The notes under the pieces are model-generated. The model made no database searches and was not told the DNA's origin. It worked only from the letters and a program-made list of their open reading frames with translations. A stretch of DNA of 57,888 nucleotides from an uncultured Eubacteriales bacterium (GTDB taxonomy: Bacteria; Bacillota; Clostridia; Oscillospirales; Acutalibacteraceae), in assembly GCA_900316925.1 (NCBI GenBank), contig ONEU01000048.1, positions 1-57,888 of the forward strand. The letters are read 5' to 3'. Position numbers and translations under genes: made by a program. This document shows positions 26,513 through 35,095 of the stretch, piece after piece; within the stretch, counting starts at the first letter, position 1, and each line of letters starts with the position of its first letter.

Positions 26513-26560
26513 AGATAAGTATTGTTAAGCAAGTAGCTACTTTTTAGGAGGATTAAAAAT

Positions 26561-27079
26561 ATGGGAATTTGGGAAATCGTAATCGGCTTTGTTGTATTGC
26601 TGCTGTCGGTCATTATGATCATCGTCATCATTCTCCAGGAGGGACATGACGCTGGCCTGGGAACTATCACGGGCGGTGCGGATTCCTTTATGAAGAGAGG
26701 AAAGGCCAAGACGGCCGATGCCCTGTTTGCAAAGGTGACAAAGGTCTGTGCCATTACTTTCTTCGTTTTCATTGTTCTGCTGAATGCCCTGTCCTATTTC
26801 GGTTGGACAGGTAAATCCAAGGAGACACCCGCTGCTGAGACTTCCACCGTATCGCAGGCTTCCACAGAGGCAAGCGCACAGGCTTCCGGTGAAGAGAGCA
26901 AGACAGAGGAGAGCAAGACAGAAGAGAGCAGTAAAGCAGAGAGCACACAGGCTTCCGGCAGCGAGAGCAGCGCAGAGGCATCCAAGACAGAAAGCTCCGC
27001 AGCTGCTTCAGAAGCAGAGAGCTCTGCAGCCCAGGAGTCCAGTGAAGCTGCTTCATCCACAGCCGCATCTGCTGCCTGA
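26561..27079 (+). CDS. secG: SecG translocase subunit with long low-complexity tail
   Basis: Residues 1-80 are a normal SecG: membrane helix 1 (about 5-25), the conserved ILQEG loop followed by GTITGGADSFMKR, and helix 2 (about 63-82). SecG stabilises SecYE and helps SecA-driven export. Unusually, about 85 more residues follow, made of Ser, Ala, Glu, Thr and Lys only (repeats such as KTEESKTEES, ASEAESSAA). SecG proteins usually end soon after helix 2. The tail lies on the same side as the N terminus. Its role is unknown. Confidence 0.92.
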   Translation: MGIWEIVIGFVVLLLSVIMIIVIILQEGHDAGLGTITGGADSFMKRGKAKTADALFAKVTKVCAITFFVFIVLLNALSYFGWTGKSKETPAAETSTVSQASTEASAQASGEESKTEESKTEESSKAESTQASGSESSAEASKTESSAAASEAESSAAQESSEAASSTAASAA

Positions 27080-27109
27080 TCAGGAAATAACAGAAAAAAA
27101 CAATTTCTC

Positions 27110-27150
27110 AAAGCATCTTCAATGGCAGCATTGAGGATGCTTTATTGTTT
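27110..27150 (+). terminator. Terminator after secG
   Basis: A 15-bp stem (27110-27124 / 27129-27143, one G-T pair) with a 4-nt loop is followed by ATTGTTT. Confidence 0.75.
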
Positions 27151-27175
27151 CAGAAAGATCAAAGGAGGGGACAAG

Positions 27176-28522
27176 ATGAACAGAATCATCCAACTGCCTG
27201 AAACGGTGAGTGAGATCATCCGTCAGCTTGGAGCGGCGGGACATGATGCTTATGCGGTAGGCGGTTGTATTCGTGACAGTCTGATGGGCAAGCAGCCTGC
27301 GGATTGGGATATCTGTACCTCCGCCCTGCCCGAAGAGACTCTGAAAATACTTGGAAAACAAAACATTGTTGAAAACGGCATGAAGCATGGTACGGTGACG
27401 GTGCGCTTTGACCATCGGAATTACGAGATCACCACCTTCCGTACAGACGGTGAGTATGAGGATAATCGTCATCCCAAGGAGGTTACCTTTGTCCGCAATC
27501 TGGCACAGGATCTTGCCCGACGCGATTTCACCGTGAATGCCCTGGCATATAACGACAGCAAGGGACTGGTGGATCTTTACAACGGCATCGAGGATCTCCG
27601 GCAGCAGCGCATCTGCTGTGTAGGTGATCCGGATAAACGGTTCCATGAGGATGCGCTGCGCATCCTGCGTGCGCTGCGGTTCTCGTCGCAGCTTGGTTTT
27701 ACGATTGATCCCGCCACAGCCGAAAGTATCCACCGCAATGCCCGTCTGCTGACGAATATTTCAGCCGAGCGGATCATGGCGGAGTTTCAGAAGATCCTCA
27801 CCGGCAGACGGGTAGAGGAACTGCTGATGGAGTACCCGGATGTGATCGGAGTGTTTGTTCCCGAAGTCACACCGATGCTGGGGTTCCGGCAGCGCAATCC
27901 CCACCATAGCTATGATGTGTGGGAGCATACTGTCAAGGTGGTTGCCAACAGCGAGCCTGATCCGCTGTTAAGGCTTACAGCTTTCCTGCATGATATTGGC
28001 AAGCCGCGCTGCTTTACAATCGACGAAAAGAACATCGGACATTTTCACGGTCATCCCGATGTGGGTGCATTGATGGCACATGATATCCTGAAGCGTCTGA
28101 AAAGTGATAATCGTACCCTTCAGACAGTCTGCCTGCTGATCAAGCTGCATGACCGACGTCCTCCTGCCGACAGCAAGAATGTACGCCGCCTGGTGGCAAA
28201 GACCGGTACGGAACTGTTTCCCCTGCTGCTGTCGTTGAAGCGGGCGGATGCAAAGGGGCAGAACCCCTTGATGATCACCCAGAAGTTAGAGTACATAGAC
28301 CGGCTGGAGGGAATCTTCCATGCAGAGCTTGCGAACCATGCGGTATTTTCACTCAAACAGATGGCACTCAACGGATATGACCTCCAGTGTTTGGGGATTC
28401 ACGAGGGAAAGAGGATCGGTATCCTGCTGAATGAACTGCTGGCGCTGGTGATCGAGGGAGAGCTGCCGAACGACCGTGACAGACTTCTGCAGGAAGCGAA
28501 GAAGCTGAATGAAAGATTTTAG
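27176..28522 (+). CDS. cca: CCA-adding enzyme (tRNA nucleotidyltransferase)
   Basis: A 448-residue class II nucleotidyltransferase. The N-terminal head shows AYAVGGCIRDSLMGKQPADWDICTS in two parts: the GG nucleotide-binding turn and the DxD metal site. VNALAYN and the RRLRALRF-like ILRALRFSSQLGF motif follow. A C-terminal HD domain (HSYDVWEHT, LHDIGKP) suggests added phosphohydrolase activity. The ATG at 27176 is preceded by AAAGGAGGGG; the in-frame ATG at 27122 lies inside the secG terminator and was rejected. It builds or repairs tRNA 3' CCA ends. Confidence 0.95.
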   Translation: MNRIIQLPETVSEIIRQLGAAGHDAYAVGGCIRDSLMGKQPADWDICTSALPEETLKILGKQNIVENGMKHGTVTVRFDHRNYEITTFRTDGEYEDNRHPKEVTFVRNLAQDLARRDFTVNALAYNDSKGLVDLYNGIEDLRQQRICCVGDPDKRFHEDALRILRALRFSSQLGFTIDPATAESIHRNARLLTNISAERIMAEFQKILTGRRVEELLMEYPDVIGVFVPEVTPMLGFRQRNPHHSYDVWEHTVKVVANSEPDPLLRLTAFLHDIGKPRCFTIDEKNIGHFHGHPDVGALMAHDILKRLKSDNRTLQTVCLLIKLHDRRPPADSKNVRRLVAKTGTELFPLLLSLKRADAKGQNPLMITQKLEYIDRLEGIFHAELANHAVFSLKQMALNGYDLQCLGIHEGKRIGILLNELLALVIEGELPNDRDRLLQEAKKLNERF

Positions 28523-28552
28523 ACACCTGTAAGTCACTTGAATAAACCAAAA

Positions 28553-28611
28553 CACGGCAGATTACGAAAAAGGTTTTCCTGGTAACTGGCAGGTCAGAAT
28601 TGATTTCCGTG
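28553..28611 (+). repeat. Palindromic element, copy C (internally deleted)
   Basis: A 59-bp remnant: it begins with CACGG, keeps the right arm of the hairpin (GAAAAAGGTTTTCC), the CTGGCAGGTCAGAATTGATT stretch, and ends in TTCCGTG. The left arm and the left core are missing. Confidence 0.7.
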
Positions 28612-28630
28612 GTGCGGAACAGATATCCCT

Positions 28631-28658
28631 TTTCAAGAGCGGGAAACTGTGGTATAAT
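28631..28658 (+). promoter_or_regulatory. Sigma-A promoter for the dnaD-like operon
   Basis: TTTCAA (28631-28636), a 16-bp spacer and TATAAT (28653-28658), about 20 bp beyond repeat copy C. Confidence 0.65.
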
Positions 28659-28679
28659 AACGGATAAGGAAAGTATAGG

Positions 28680-29702
28680 ATGAACGAAATGGAATATCAT
28701 ATCAATCTTGGAGCGTGGAGGAGTGTCTTTGCGCTCCCGTGTGAGCTTGTAGACAAACATCTCAAATTAGCAGGGGCAGCCCAGCTGAAAGTGATTCTCT
28801 GGGTACTGCGCCATTCGGGAGAAGGCTTTACCACCGCGGATATTGCGGGGGCACTCACCATGCAGGAAGCGGATGTGCGGGACTGTATGCAGTACTGGGT
28901 ACAAACAGGACTGATCGCCATGGAAGACAATGTTATCACCCCGGCACTTCCCGTAGAACCTGTGCAGGCGGTTCCCATGCAGCCGCAGCAGACAGTTCCT
29001 GTGCCGACGCCGGAACCGGTTACAGAGGTTCCTGAGAAGAAGCGTCCGCTGACAAGGCCGGGAAAGCCCGATATGAACTACATGAATCTCCGGATCAGTG
29101 AAGATTCTGACGTTGCCTTTCTGATGCAGTCAGCGGAAGAAATATTAGGACGTATCACCAGTCCGAACGATAAGGCGGTGCTGCTCACCATCCATGAATA
29201 TGACGGACTGCCTGTAGAGGTCATTCTCATGCTGCTGCAATATGCTTTCAATATCGGCAAGGGCAATATGCGGTATATTGAAAAGATGGCGATCAACTGG
29301 GCGGAGGATGAGATCACCACTCTGAGTGCCGCCGAGGCGAAAATCCGTCAGCTAACATCCGGAAGAGATGCAGCCAATAAGGTACAGTGCATCATTGGTG
29401 CGGAGCAGCATTCACCTACCGAGAAAGAGTCGGTTATTGCGGACCGCTGGATCAACCAATGGCATTTTTCTGGGGAGATGATACGGGCTGCTTATGAGGT
29501 GTGTGTAGACGCCAAGGGAAAGTACATCCCGAAGTATACCAATTCGATTCTGGAACGCTGGCATAACGCCGGGATCACTACGCCTGAGCAGGTGAAGCAG
29601 GAAAAACAGAACCGCAAGAAAACCAAAAAACAGGATGGCTATGAAGCCACTTATGATATATCGGAATACGAGAGCACAAGTGTAACGGACGGGGAGTGGT
29701 AA
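28680..29702 (+). CDS. DnaD-domain replication protein
   Basis: A 340-residue protein. An N-terminal winged-helix region (about 10-85) carries HSGEGFTTADIAGALTM. A Pro-rich linker (about 90-125) follows, then two DnaB_2/DnaD-type helical repeats; the second, near the C terminus, ends with YTNSILERW, the YxxxIxxxW DNA-binding motif of the family. DnaD/DnaB proteins help load the replicative helicase in Firmicutes. The next gene is a helicase-loader ATPase starting 1 bp after this stop, which supports the assignment. The C terminus is Lys-rich. Confidence 0.9.
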   Translation: MNEMEYHINLGAWRSVFALPCELVDKHLKLAGAAQLKVILWVLRHSGEGFTTADIAGALTMQEADVRDCMQYWVQTGLIAMEDNVITPALPVEPVQAVPMQPQQTVPVPTPEPVTEVPEKKRPLTRPGKPDMNYMNLRISEDSDVAFLMQSAEEILGRITSPNDKAVLLTIHEYDGLPVEVILMLLQYAFNIGKGNMRYIEKMAINWAEDEITTLSAAEAKIRQLTSGRDAANKVQCIIGAEQHSPTEKESVIADRWINQWHFSGEMIRAAYEVCVDAKGKYIPKYTNSILERWHNAGITTPEQVKQEKQNRKKTKKQDGYEATYDISEYESTSVTDGEW

Positions 29703-29703
29703 T

Positions 29704-30714
29704 ATGGGATATTCAGCAGAGATCTATGAAATGGCGGAGAAGAAGCTGGAACGGAAGCGGATTTTTTCCCAACAGGAACTGGACAAGCGAAGAAGCAGTC
29801 TGTATACACGAGCTCCCCGAGTGGAGAGCATCGAGCGCACCATCGCACGCACATCGGTTGCGGCGGCGAAGGCGGTATTCGGCGGTGCTGATCTCCGTGA
29901 AGAGCTGGAACGCCTGAAAAAAGCCAATCAGGGACTGCAGCAGGAGCTTCTGAACATTCTGAAAGGATTTGATCTGCCGGAGAACTATCTTGAGCCCTGG
30001 TATGACTGTTCTGTGTGCAAGGATACCGGATATCTGGACGGCAGAATGTGCCAATGCATGAAAAAGCTCCTGCGGGACACCGCCTATGAAAACCTGAATC
30101 GGATCTCACCCCTGTCGCTGTCGGATTTTGACAGCTTTTCGCTTGATTACTATTCCAAGACCCCCAGCGCAGAGGGACGTGTCAGCCCCTACACCCACAT
30201 GAACAATGTGCTGGGGTTCTGCAAGAAGTACGCCCGTACGTTCAACGAGTTTTCTCACAGCCTGCTTTTTCAGGGTGCACCGGGTCTGGGCAAGACACAC
30301 CTTTCCCTGGCGGTTGCCAAGGAGATCATCGACCAGGGCTATGGTGTGGTGTATGTGTCCGCACCGGCCATTCTCTCGAAGATCGAAAGCGAGCATTTTG
30401 ATATCCGCCGGTCAGAAGGCAATACCGAGCAGCTGGTCACGGAATGTGACCTGCTGATCATTGACGATCTCGGGACGGAGTTCAATTCCAAGTTTATTGT
30501 TTCGGCGCTGTATAATATCATCAATACCCGGATGATCACTGCAAAGCCCATGATTATCAGCACGAACCTGTCTCTTTCGGAGCTGCAGGATAAATATAAC
30601 AGCCGTATTATCTCCCGCATCATCGGCACCCTTGACAGGGTGGAGTTTGTGGGAACGGATATCAGACAGCAAAAGCGCAGAAAAGAATCTGCTAATTACC
30701 GAAAAAACAAGTAA
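29704..30714 (+). CDS. Helicase loader ATPase (DnaI/DnaC-like)
   Basis: A 336-residue AAA+ protein. The N-terminal part is helical, with a zinc-binding CSVCKDTGYLDGRMCQCM segment (about 100-118), typical of DnaI. Walker A is GAPGLGKTHL and Walker B is LLIIDDLG. Sensor and arginine-finger regions follow (NTRMITAKPMIISTN, SRIIGT). In Bacillus, DnaI loads the DnaB-type helicase, whose gene lies at 39.7 kb here. It is nearly adjacent to the DnaD-like gene, so loader factors are made from one message. Confidence 0.9.
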   Translation: MGYSAEIYEMAEKKLERKRIFSQQELDKRRSSLYTRAPRVESIERTIARTSVAAAKAVFGGADLREELERLKKANQGLQQELLNILKGFDLPENYLEPWYDCSVCKDTGYLDGRMCQCMKKLLRDTAYENLNRISPLSLSDFDSFSLDYYSKTPSAEGRVSPYTHMNNVLGFCKKYARTFNEFSHSLLFQGAPGLGKTHLSLAVAKEIIDQGYGVVYVSAPAILSKIESEHFDIRRSEGNTEQLVTECDLLIIDDLGTEFNSKFIVSALYNIINTRMITAKPMIISTNLSLSELQDKYNSRIISRIIGTLDRVEFVGTDIRQQKRRKESANYRKNK

Positions 30715-30729
30715 AAAGGAGTGTCAACG

Positions 30730-31581
30730 ATGGCAAAGATTCTGCTCACAGCAGACAGTACCTGCGATATTTCCGGCGAGCTACTGGAAAGCACCAAAGC
30801 ACAGCTCATGCCCATGCATATTATTCTTGACGAACAGAGTTTTGATGATGGTGTGGATATCACCCCCGACGAGATCTATGCCCATTTCGGCAGAACCGGC
30901 AAGCTCCCGAAAACGGCGGCGATCAATACCCAGGAGTATATTGACAAGTTCCGTCCCTACCTGGAACAGGGCTATGAGGTTGTGCATATCAGTCTTGGAT
31001 CGGCCATTTCCTCCTCCTATCAGAACTGTGTAGCGGCTGCCGAGAAGCTGGGTCATGTCTATCCCGTCAATTCCTGCAACCTGTCCTCCGGCAGCGGCCA
31101 TCTGGTCATTGAAGCTGCCGATCTGATTGCACAGGGCTGTTCCGCCAAGGAGGTTGCCGAGGAGCTCAGGGCGCTGGTGCCGAAATGCCATGCCAGCTTT
31201 GTGATTGATAAGCTGGATTATCTGCGGGCAGGCGGACGTTGTTCCACACTTGCTATGCTGGGAGCGAATCTGCTGCAGCTCAAACCGAGCATTGAGGTCA
31301 TCAATACCGATGGTTCCATGACGGTGGGAAAGAAGTACCGCGGCAAACTGGAAAAGGTACTGGTGACGTATGTGCATGACCAGCTGGAGAAATATGAGAA
31401 GATCCGCAATCACCGTGTCTTCATCACCCATGCCGGTATGGCACAGAAGTACGTCGATGTCGTCAAGGAGGAGCTTGACCGTCTGCACTTCTTTCAAAAG
31501 ACCTATATTGAAAGAGCGAGCTGTACGATTTCCTCTCACTGCGGACCGGGTACCCTGGGTATCCTGTTTATGACGGAGTAA
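30730..31581 (+). CDS. DegV-family fatty-acid-binding protein
   Basis: A 283-residue DegV protein. The N-terminal ILLTADSTCDIS, the P-H-I-L strand and the KTAAINTQEY loop correspond to fatty-acid head-group binding. GSAISSSYQNC and KLDYLRAGGRCS follow, with ALLQ...KP-like LLQLKPSI. In Gram-positives such proteins (FakB type) present fatty acids to the kinase FakA; no fakA lies nearby. The ATG at 30730 follows AAAAGGAGTG at good distance, so it is preferred over the GTG at 30721. Confidence 0.92.
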   Translation: MAKILLTADSTCDISGELLESTKAQLMPMHIILDEQSFDDGVDITPDEIYAHFGRTGKLPKTAAINTQEYIDKFRPYLEQGYEVVHISLGSAISSSYQNCVAAAEKLGHVYPVNSCNLSSGSGHLVIEAADLIAQGCSAKEVAEELRALVPKCHASFVIDKLDYLRAGGRCSTLAMLGANLLQLKPSIEVINTDGSMTVGKKYRGKLEKVLVTYVHDQLEKYEKIRNHRVFITHAGMAQKYVDVVKEELDRLHFFQKTYIERASCTISSHCGPGTLGILFMTE

Positions 31582-31593
31582 AGGAAGACATTT

Positions 31594-32100
31594 ATGAACA
31601 AGGTAATATGCTTTCACAATCCCGATGAACCGAATGGCTGGTTGAGCAACTGGCACCTGTCGGATTTCACACTTGACGGGATCACCTACACTTCCATGGA
31701 GCAGTACATGATGTACCGGAAAGCGCTGTTGTTCGGAGATGAGCGGATGCAGCAGGCCATTATGGATACCACCGATACAGCCAGGATCAAGGCATACGGC
31801 AGAAAGGTGACGCCGTTTAACGCTGTAATATGGAACGGAATGCGGCAGATCATCATTTATGAAGGATTATATGCGAAGTACAGTCAGAACGAAGAATTAA
31901 AAGCCCGTCTGCTTTCCACCGGCGATCAGTTGCTGGCGGAATGTGCTGTCGAGGATAAGATTTGGGCGACGGGCATTTCCATGAAGGACGAGAGACGGTC
32001 TGAGATGGCCGAATGGACAGGGCAGAACCTGCTGGGCTTTGCCACCATGCTCGTCCGCGACAAAATAAGGAGAGAAGGAGTATATGAATCAGGACGATAG
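31594..32100 (+). CDS. NADAR-family glycosidase (YbiA-like)
   Basis: A 168-residue NADAR/DUF1768 protein: the N-terminal LSNWHLSDFTLDGITYTSMEQYMM pattern with its conserved Trp, Ser-Met-Glu-Gln-Tyr and a later LLGFATMLVRDKIR end. NADAR enzymes cleave N-glycosidic bonds. Some remove riboflavin-pathway intermediates and some remove ADP-ribose from DNA guanine as antitoxins. No DarT-type toxin is visible in the window. Its end overlaps the start of the RNase R gene by 17 bp, implying coupling. Confidence 0.88.
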   Translation: MNKVICFHNPDEPNGWLSNWHLSDFTLDGITYTSMEQYMMYRKALLFGDERMQQAIMDTTDTARIKAYGRKVTPFNAVIWNGMRQIIIYEGLYAKYSQNEELKARLLSTGDQLLAECAVEDKIWATGISMKDERRSEMAEWTGQNLLGFATMLVRDKIRREGVYESGR

Positions 32101-34207
32101 ACTGTTAATCACCGATATCCTGTCGCAGCAGACAGAACCGATCGACCGGATGGAACTGCTGATTGCCACGGGAATTTTAGAGATAGAACATTTTAACCGG
32201 CTGGTCTCTCAGATGGAAGCAGAGGGAGAGATCATCATCATCAAGCGGAAGAAGGTTGCATTGCCCTCTGTAGTGGGTTGCCTGCGTGCCACCGTAGTGC
32301 GCCAGAGCAAGCATTTTCTGTTTGCACAGCCGGAGGACCCCGACCATGAGGATGTGTTCGTCAATGCGTCTTCCTCCAAGGGCGCCATGCCGGGGGATCT
32401 TGTTATGCTGAAGAACATCAGGGACAGCGAAAAGGGTCCCTATGGAGAGATCGACAAGATCATCAGGAAAGGCTCCCGTATTATCACCGGTATGGTGGAG
32501 CGGGAGAGAGGAAAGGCAGGAAAAGCCTTTGTCATCCCTGATAACGGCTTTGCATATAGTCTGCCGGTGGTCAGGGGCGGCGAACTCAAGAGCAAGAACG
32601 GCGACAAGGTCAAGGCCGCCATCTCGTTTGACCAGAAGGAAAAGAAAATCGTTGCAAGGATCATTCATATCTACGGACGTGCGGATTCTGCCAGGGTGTG
32701 TTCGGATGCGATTATCGACGCCAACGGGATTCCCTCCAAGTTTACGGTTGCCGTCAAGCACGAAGCGGCTGTGAAGGCAGCGGAACCCATCACCGAAGAG
32801 GAGATCGCCAAACGTCTTGATCTGCGGGACGAGCCCATCTTCACCATCGACGGAGCCGACGCGAAAGACCTGGATGATGCGATCTCTGTCAGAAAGCTGC
32901 CGGACGGCTGGGAACTGGGCGTACACATTGCTGATGTGTCGCACTATGTCACCCCGGGCAGCCGTCTTGACGAGAGCGCCATGGACAGAGGAACCTCCGT
33001 CTATTTTGCCGACCGTGTGATTCCCATGCTGCCGGTAGAGATTTCCAACGGCTGCTGTTCGCTGAATGCCGGCGTGAAGAAGCTGACGTTTTCGGCGTTG
33101 ATGAAGCTGGACGAGAAAGCGGAGCTTGTGGATTACCGTTTTGAGAAAACCGTGATCTGTTCCAGAGTGCGCGGTGTATATTCGGAGGTCAATGCGCTGT
33201 TTGACGGCACGGCAGACGAAACGATCCGGGAGAAATACGCTCCGGTTACCGAGTCGCTGACTGCTGCCAGAGAGCTTGCCGATATCCTGAAGGCCAAGGC
33301 AAAGCAGAGGGGAGAGCTGGAGATCGAAACCAGTGAACTTCGCTTTGTTCTGGATGAGAACGGTGTGTGTACGGATGTAGGCACCCGGGAGCGCGGGGAA
33401 GCGGAGGAACTGATCGAGCAGTTTATGATTACCGCCAACAGAGCCGCCGCTCTTTACGCCAAGAGTGCCGGGATACCGTTTGTCTACCGGGTACACGAAG
33501 CCCCCGAGGAAGACAGATTGTCCTCCCTGTCCGAGATCGCTGCGGCCTGCGGCTTTGCCGTGAGACGGATTAAAACGGGTGTGCATCAGACGGACCTTTC
33601 GGAGCTGATCCGTCAGGCAAGTCAGACAAAATACGCCCTGCTCATTTCCATGCAGGTTCTGCGCACCATGGCAAAAGCACGTTATGATGCCCGTCCCCTG
33701 GGACATTTCGGCTTGTCGCTGGCGGATTATTGTCATTTCACTTCACCCATCCGGCGCTATCCGGATACTTCGATTCACCGTATCCTGACGGACCTTGTCA
33801 GCGGAGTATCCGTTGACGAAATCGAACGGAGATATGGGGAATTTGCCCGTGAGTCGGCGAAGATCTCCTCCGACCGGGAGCTCCGTGCCGTCAGAGCCGA
33901 GCGTGATGCCGAGAAATGCTACGCTGCCGAATACATGACCTCCCATATCGGAGAGATCCATCACGGTCTGGTATCCGGCGTGACCAACCGGGGCATTTTC
34001 GTGTGTATTGAGAACGGTGTGGAGGGCTTTGTCAATCTGGCACAGCTGGAGGATGCGTTCTTCGAGTTTAACGGCACCACCACGACCACCGACCGGCGCA
34101 GTGGCGAGAGCTATGCGATCGGTGATAATGTGCTGATAAAGGTCATCAGCGCAAGCGTGCCGATGGGAACCGTAGATTTCGAGCTTTATAAAGGAACCAT
34201 AGAATAA
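32084..34207 (+). CDS. rnr: Ribonuclease R
   Basis: A 707-residue 3'-to-5' exoribonuclease. An N-terminal winged-helix-like region (1-65) and cold-shock domains (about 65-225) precede the RNB catalytic domain (about 245-570): FTIDGADAKDLDDAISV with the metal-binding Asp residues, GVHIADVSHYV, YFADRVIPMLP, and HFTSPIRRYPD. A C-terminal S1 domain (about 620-705) binds RNA. It degrades structured RNA and takes part in rRNA quality control. No smpB or tmRNA is adjacent. Confidence 0.96.
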   Translation: MNQDDRLLITDILSQQTEPIDRMELLIATGILEIEHFNRLVSQMEAEGEIIIIKRKKVALPSVVGCLRATVVRQSKHFLFAQPEDPDHEDVFVNASSSKGAMPGDLVMLKNIRDSEKGPYGEIDKIIRKGSRIITGMVERERGKAGKAFVIPDNGFAYSLPVVRGGELKSKNGDKVKAAISFDQKEKKIVARIIHIYGRADSARVCSDAIIDANGIPSKFTVAVKHEAAVKAAEPITEEEIAKRLDLRDEPIFTIDGADAKDLDDAISVRKLPDGWELGVHIADVSHYVTPGSRLDESAMDRGTSVYFADRVIPMLPVEISNGCCSLNAGVKKLTFSALMKLDEKAELVDYRFEKTVICSRVRGVYSEVNALFDGTADETIREKYAPVTESLTAARELADILKAKAKQRGELEIETSELRFVLDENGVCTDVGTRERGEAEELIEQFMITANRAAALYAKSAGIPFVYRVHEAPEEDRLSSLSEIAAACGFAVRRIKTGVHQTDLSELIRQASQTKYALLISMQVLRTMAKARYDARPLGHFGLSLADYCHFTSPIRRYPDTSIHRILTDLVSGVSVDEIERRYGEFARESAKISSDRELRAVRAERDAEKCYAAEYMTSHIGEIHHGLVSGVTNRGIFVCIENGVEGFVNLAQLEDAFFEFNGTTTTTDRRSGESYAIGDNVLIKVISASVPMGTVDFELYKGTIE

Positions 34208-34210
34208 CGA

Positions 34211-34257
34211 AAACGGCATACCGTCCGTACAGCGAATGTTCGGATGGTATGCCGTTT
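34211..34257. terminator. Bidirectional terminator between rnr and rnhA
   Basis: A 15-bp stem (34213-34227 / 34241-34255, one G-T pair) with flanking AAA/TTT serves the two converging genes. The T run is better on the minus strand. Confidence 0.8.
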
Positions 34258-34265
34258 CCGGTTGG

Positions 34266-34706
34266 TTATGAAGCGTGTTTCCTGGCTTGAGCCGTAGCTA
34301 ATTTGTCACAGCGTTCGTTTTCCGGGTGACCGTTGTGGCCGCGTACCCAGCGGATCGTCAAACGGTGTTTTTCTGTGAGCGTCAGCAGCTCATCCCATAG
34401 CTCGGGATTCTTTGCCTTTGACTTGTCACTCTTGATCCAGCCGTTCTGTTTCCATTTCTTAGCCCACCCCAGCTTCAGGGCATCGCACACATATTTGGAA
34501 TCGCTGGTGAGAATCACCTCGCAAGGCTCTTTCAGGGCTTTCAGTCCTTCAATCACGGCAATCATTTCCATGCGGTTGTTGGTGGTCATGGCTTCACCGC
34601 CGGAGAGCTCCTTTTCATGTCCCTGATAGCGTAGGATGGCTCCCCAGCCGCCGGGACCGGGATTCCCGCTGCAGGCGCCGTCCGTAAATAACTCGATCTG
34701 TTTCAT
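34266..34706 (-). CDS. rnhA: Ribonuclease HI
   Basis: A 146-residue RNase HI. The four catalytic acids are readable: Asp in LFTDGACSGNPGPGGWG, Glu in NNRMEM, Asp in TSDSKYV and Asp in the ENERCDKLA segment. The basic protrusion WAKKWKQNGWI and the His loop VRGHNGHPENE are intact. It removes RNA from RNA/DNA hybrids and complements the type 2 enzyme rnhB at 5.4 kb. A GAGGAG site precedes the ATG. Confidence 0.97.
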   Translation of the reverse strand: MKQIELFTDGACSGNPGPGGWGAILRYQGHEKELSGGEAMTTNNRMEMIAVIEGLKALKEPCEVILTSDSKYVCDALKLGWAKKWKQNGWIKSDKSKAKNPELWDELLTLTEKHRLTIRWVRGHNGHPENERCDKLATAQARKHAS

Positions 34707-34738
34707 AATAATGACTCCTCGTTTTTCGTGATAGTATT

Positions 34739-34766
34739 ATTATACAGGAAATACGCGGATACGCAA
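34739..34766 (-). promoter_or_regulatory. Sigma-A promoter for rnhA
   Basis: On the minus strand TTGCGT (34766-34761), a 16-bp spacer and TATAAT (34744-34739). Confidence 0.7.
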
Positions 34767-34803
34767 GGGGATGGAGCCATTTTATTGATTGGGGATTCAG
34801 ATT

Positions 34804-34925
34804 GCTGCAAGGTTTATCCCTCAGCGAATTTTGGAACGGGGTGCGTGGAAAACCTTTTTTTCGCCAGAAAAAGGTTTTCCACGGGAACTGGCAGGGAAGA
34901 ATTGATTGAAGAATTGATTTTCGTG
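34804..34925 (+). repeat. Palindromic element, copy B (left end missing)
   Basis: It shares CTGCAAGGTTTATCCCTCAG and CGAATTTTGGAACGGGGT with copies A and D. A perfect 16-bp stem (34844-34859 / 34868-34883, 8-nt loop) follows. The right end repeats GAAGAATTGATT once before the terminal TTTTCGTG. The left terminal repeat is absent. Confidence 0.8.
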
Positions 34926-34943
34926 GTTCGACGAAATAATGTA

Positions 34944-34972
34944 TTGACAGAATCAGGGAAAAATAGTAAAAT
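34944..34972 (+). promoter_or_regulatory. Sigma-A promoter for the RNase J gene
   Basis: TTGACA (34944-34949), a 17-bp spacer and TAAAAT (34967-34972), 18 bp beyond repeat copy B. Confidence 0.8.
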
Positions 34973-35095
34973 GAATTATATATTGTGTTCGGAATCCTGT
35001 GACCGTTCATAAGGCTGAACGATCCCGCAGCAGACAGTTCAAACAACATTATGGATCAAAGTATTTTAAAAACATGAAAACGGAGGTATTTATTC

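Larger units (their letters stand above)
34707..35095. other. Divergent intergenic region between rnhA and the RNase J gene
   Basis: A 389-bp gap. It holds the rnhA promoter, palindromic element copy B (34804-34925), the RNase J promoter (34944-34972) and a ~110-nt leader for the RNase J message. Confidence 0.75.

Noticed and set aside
32177..33736. A 519-codon minus-strand frame opposite RNase R
   Set aside because: It lies over the RNB catalytic domain and its translation is His/Arg-rich without motifs.
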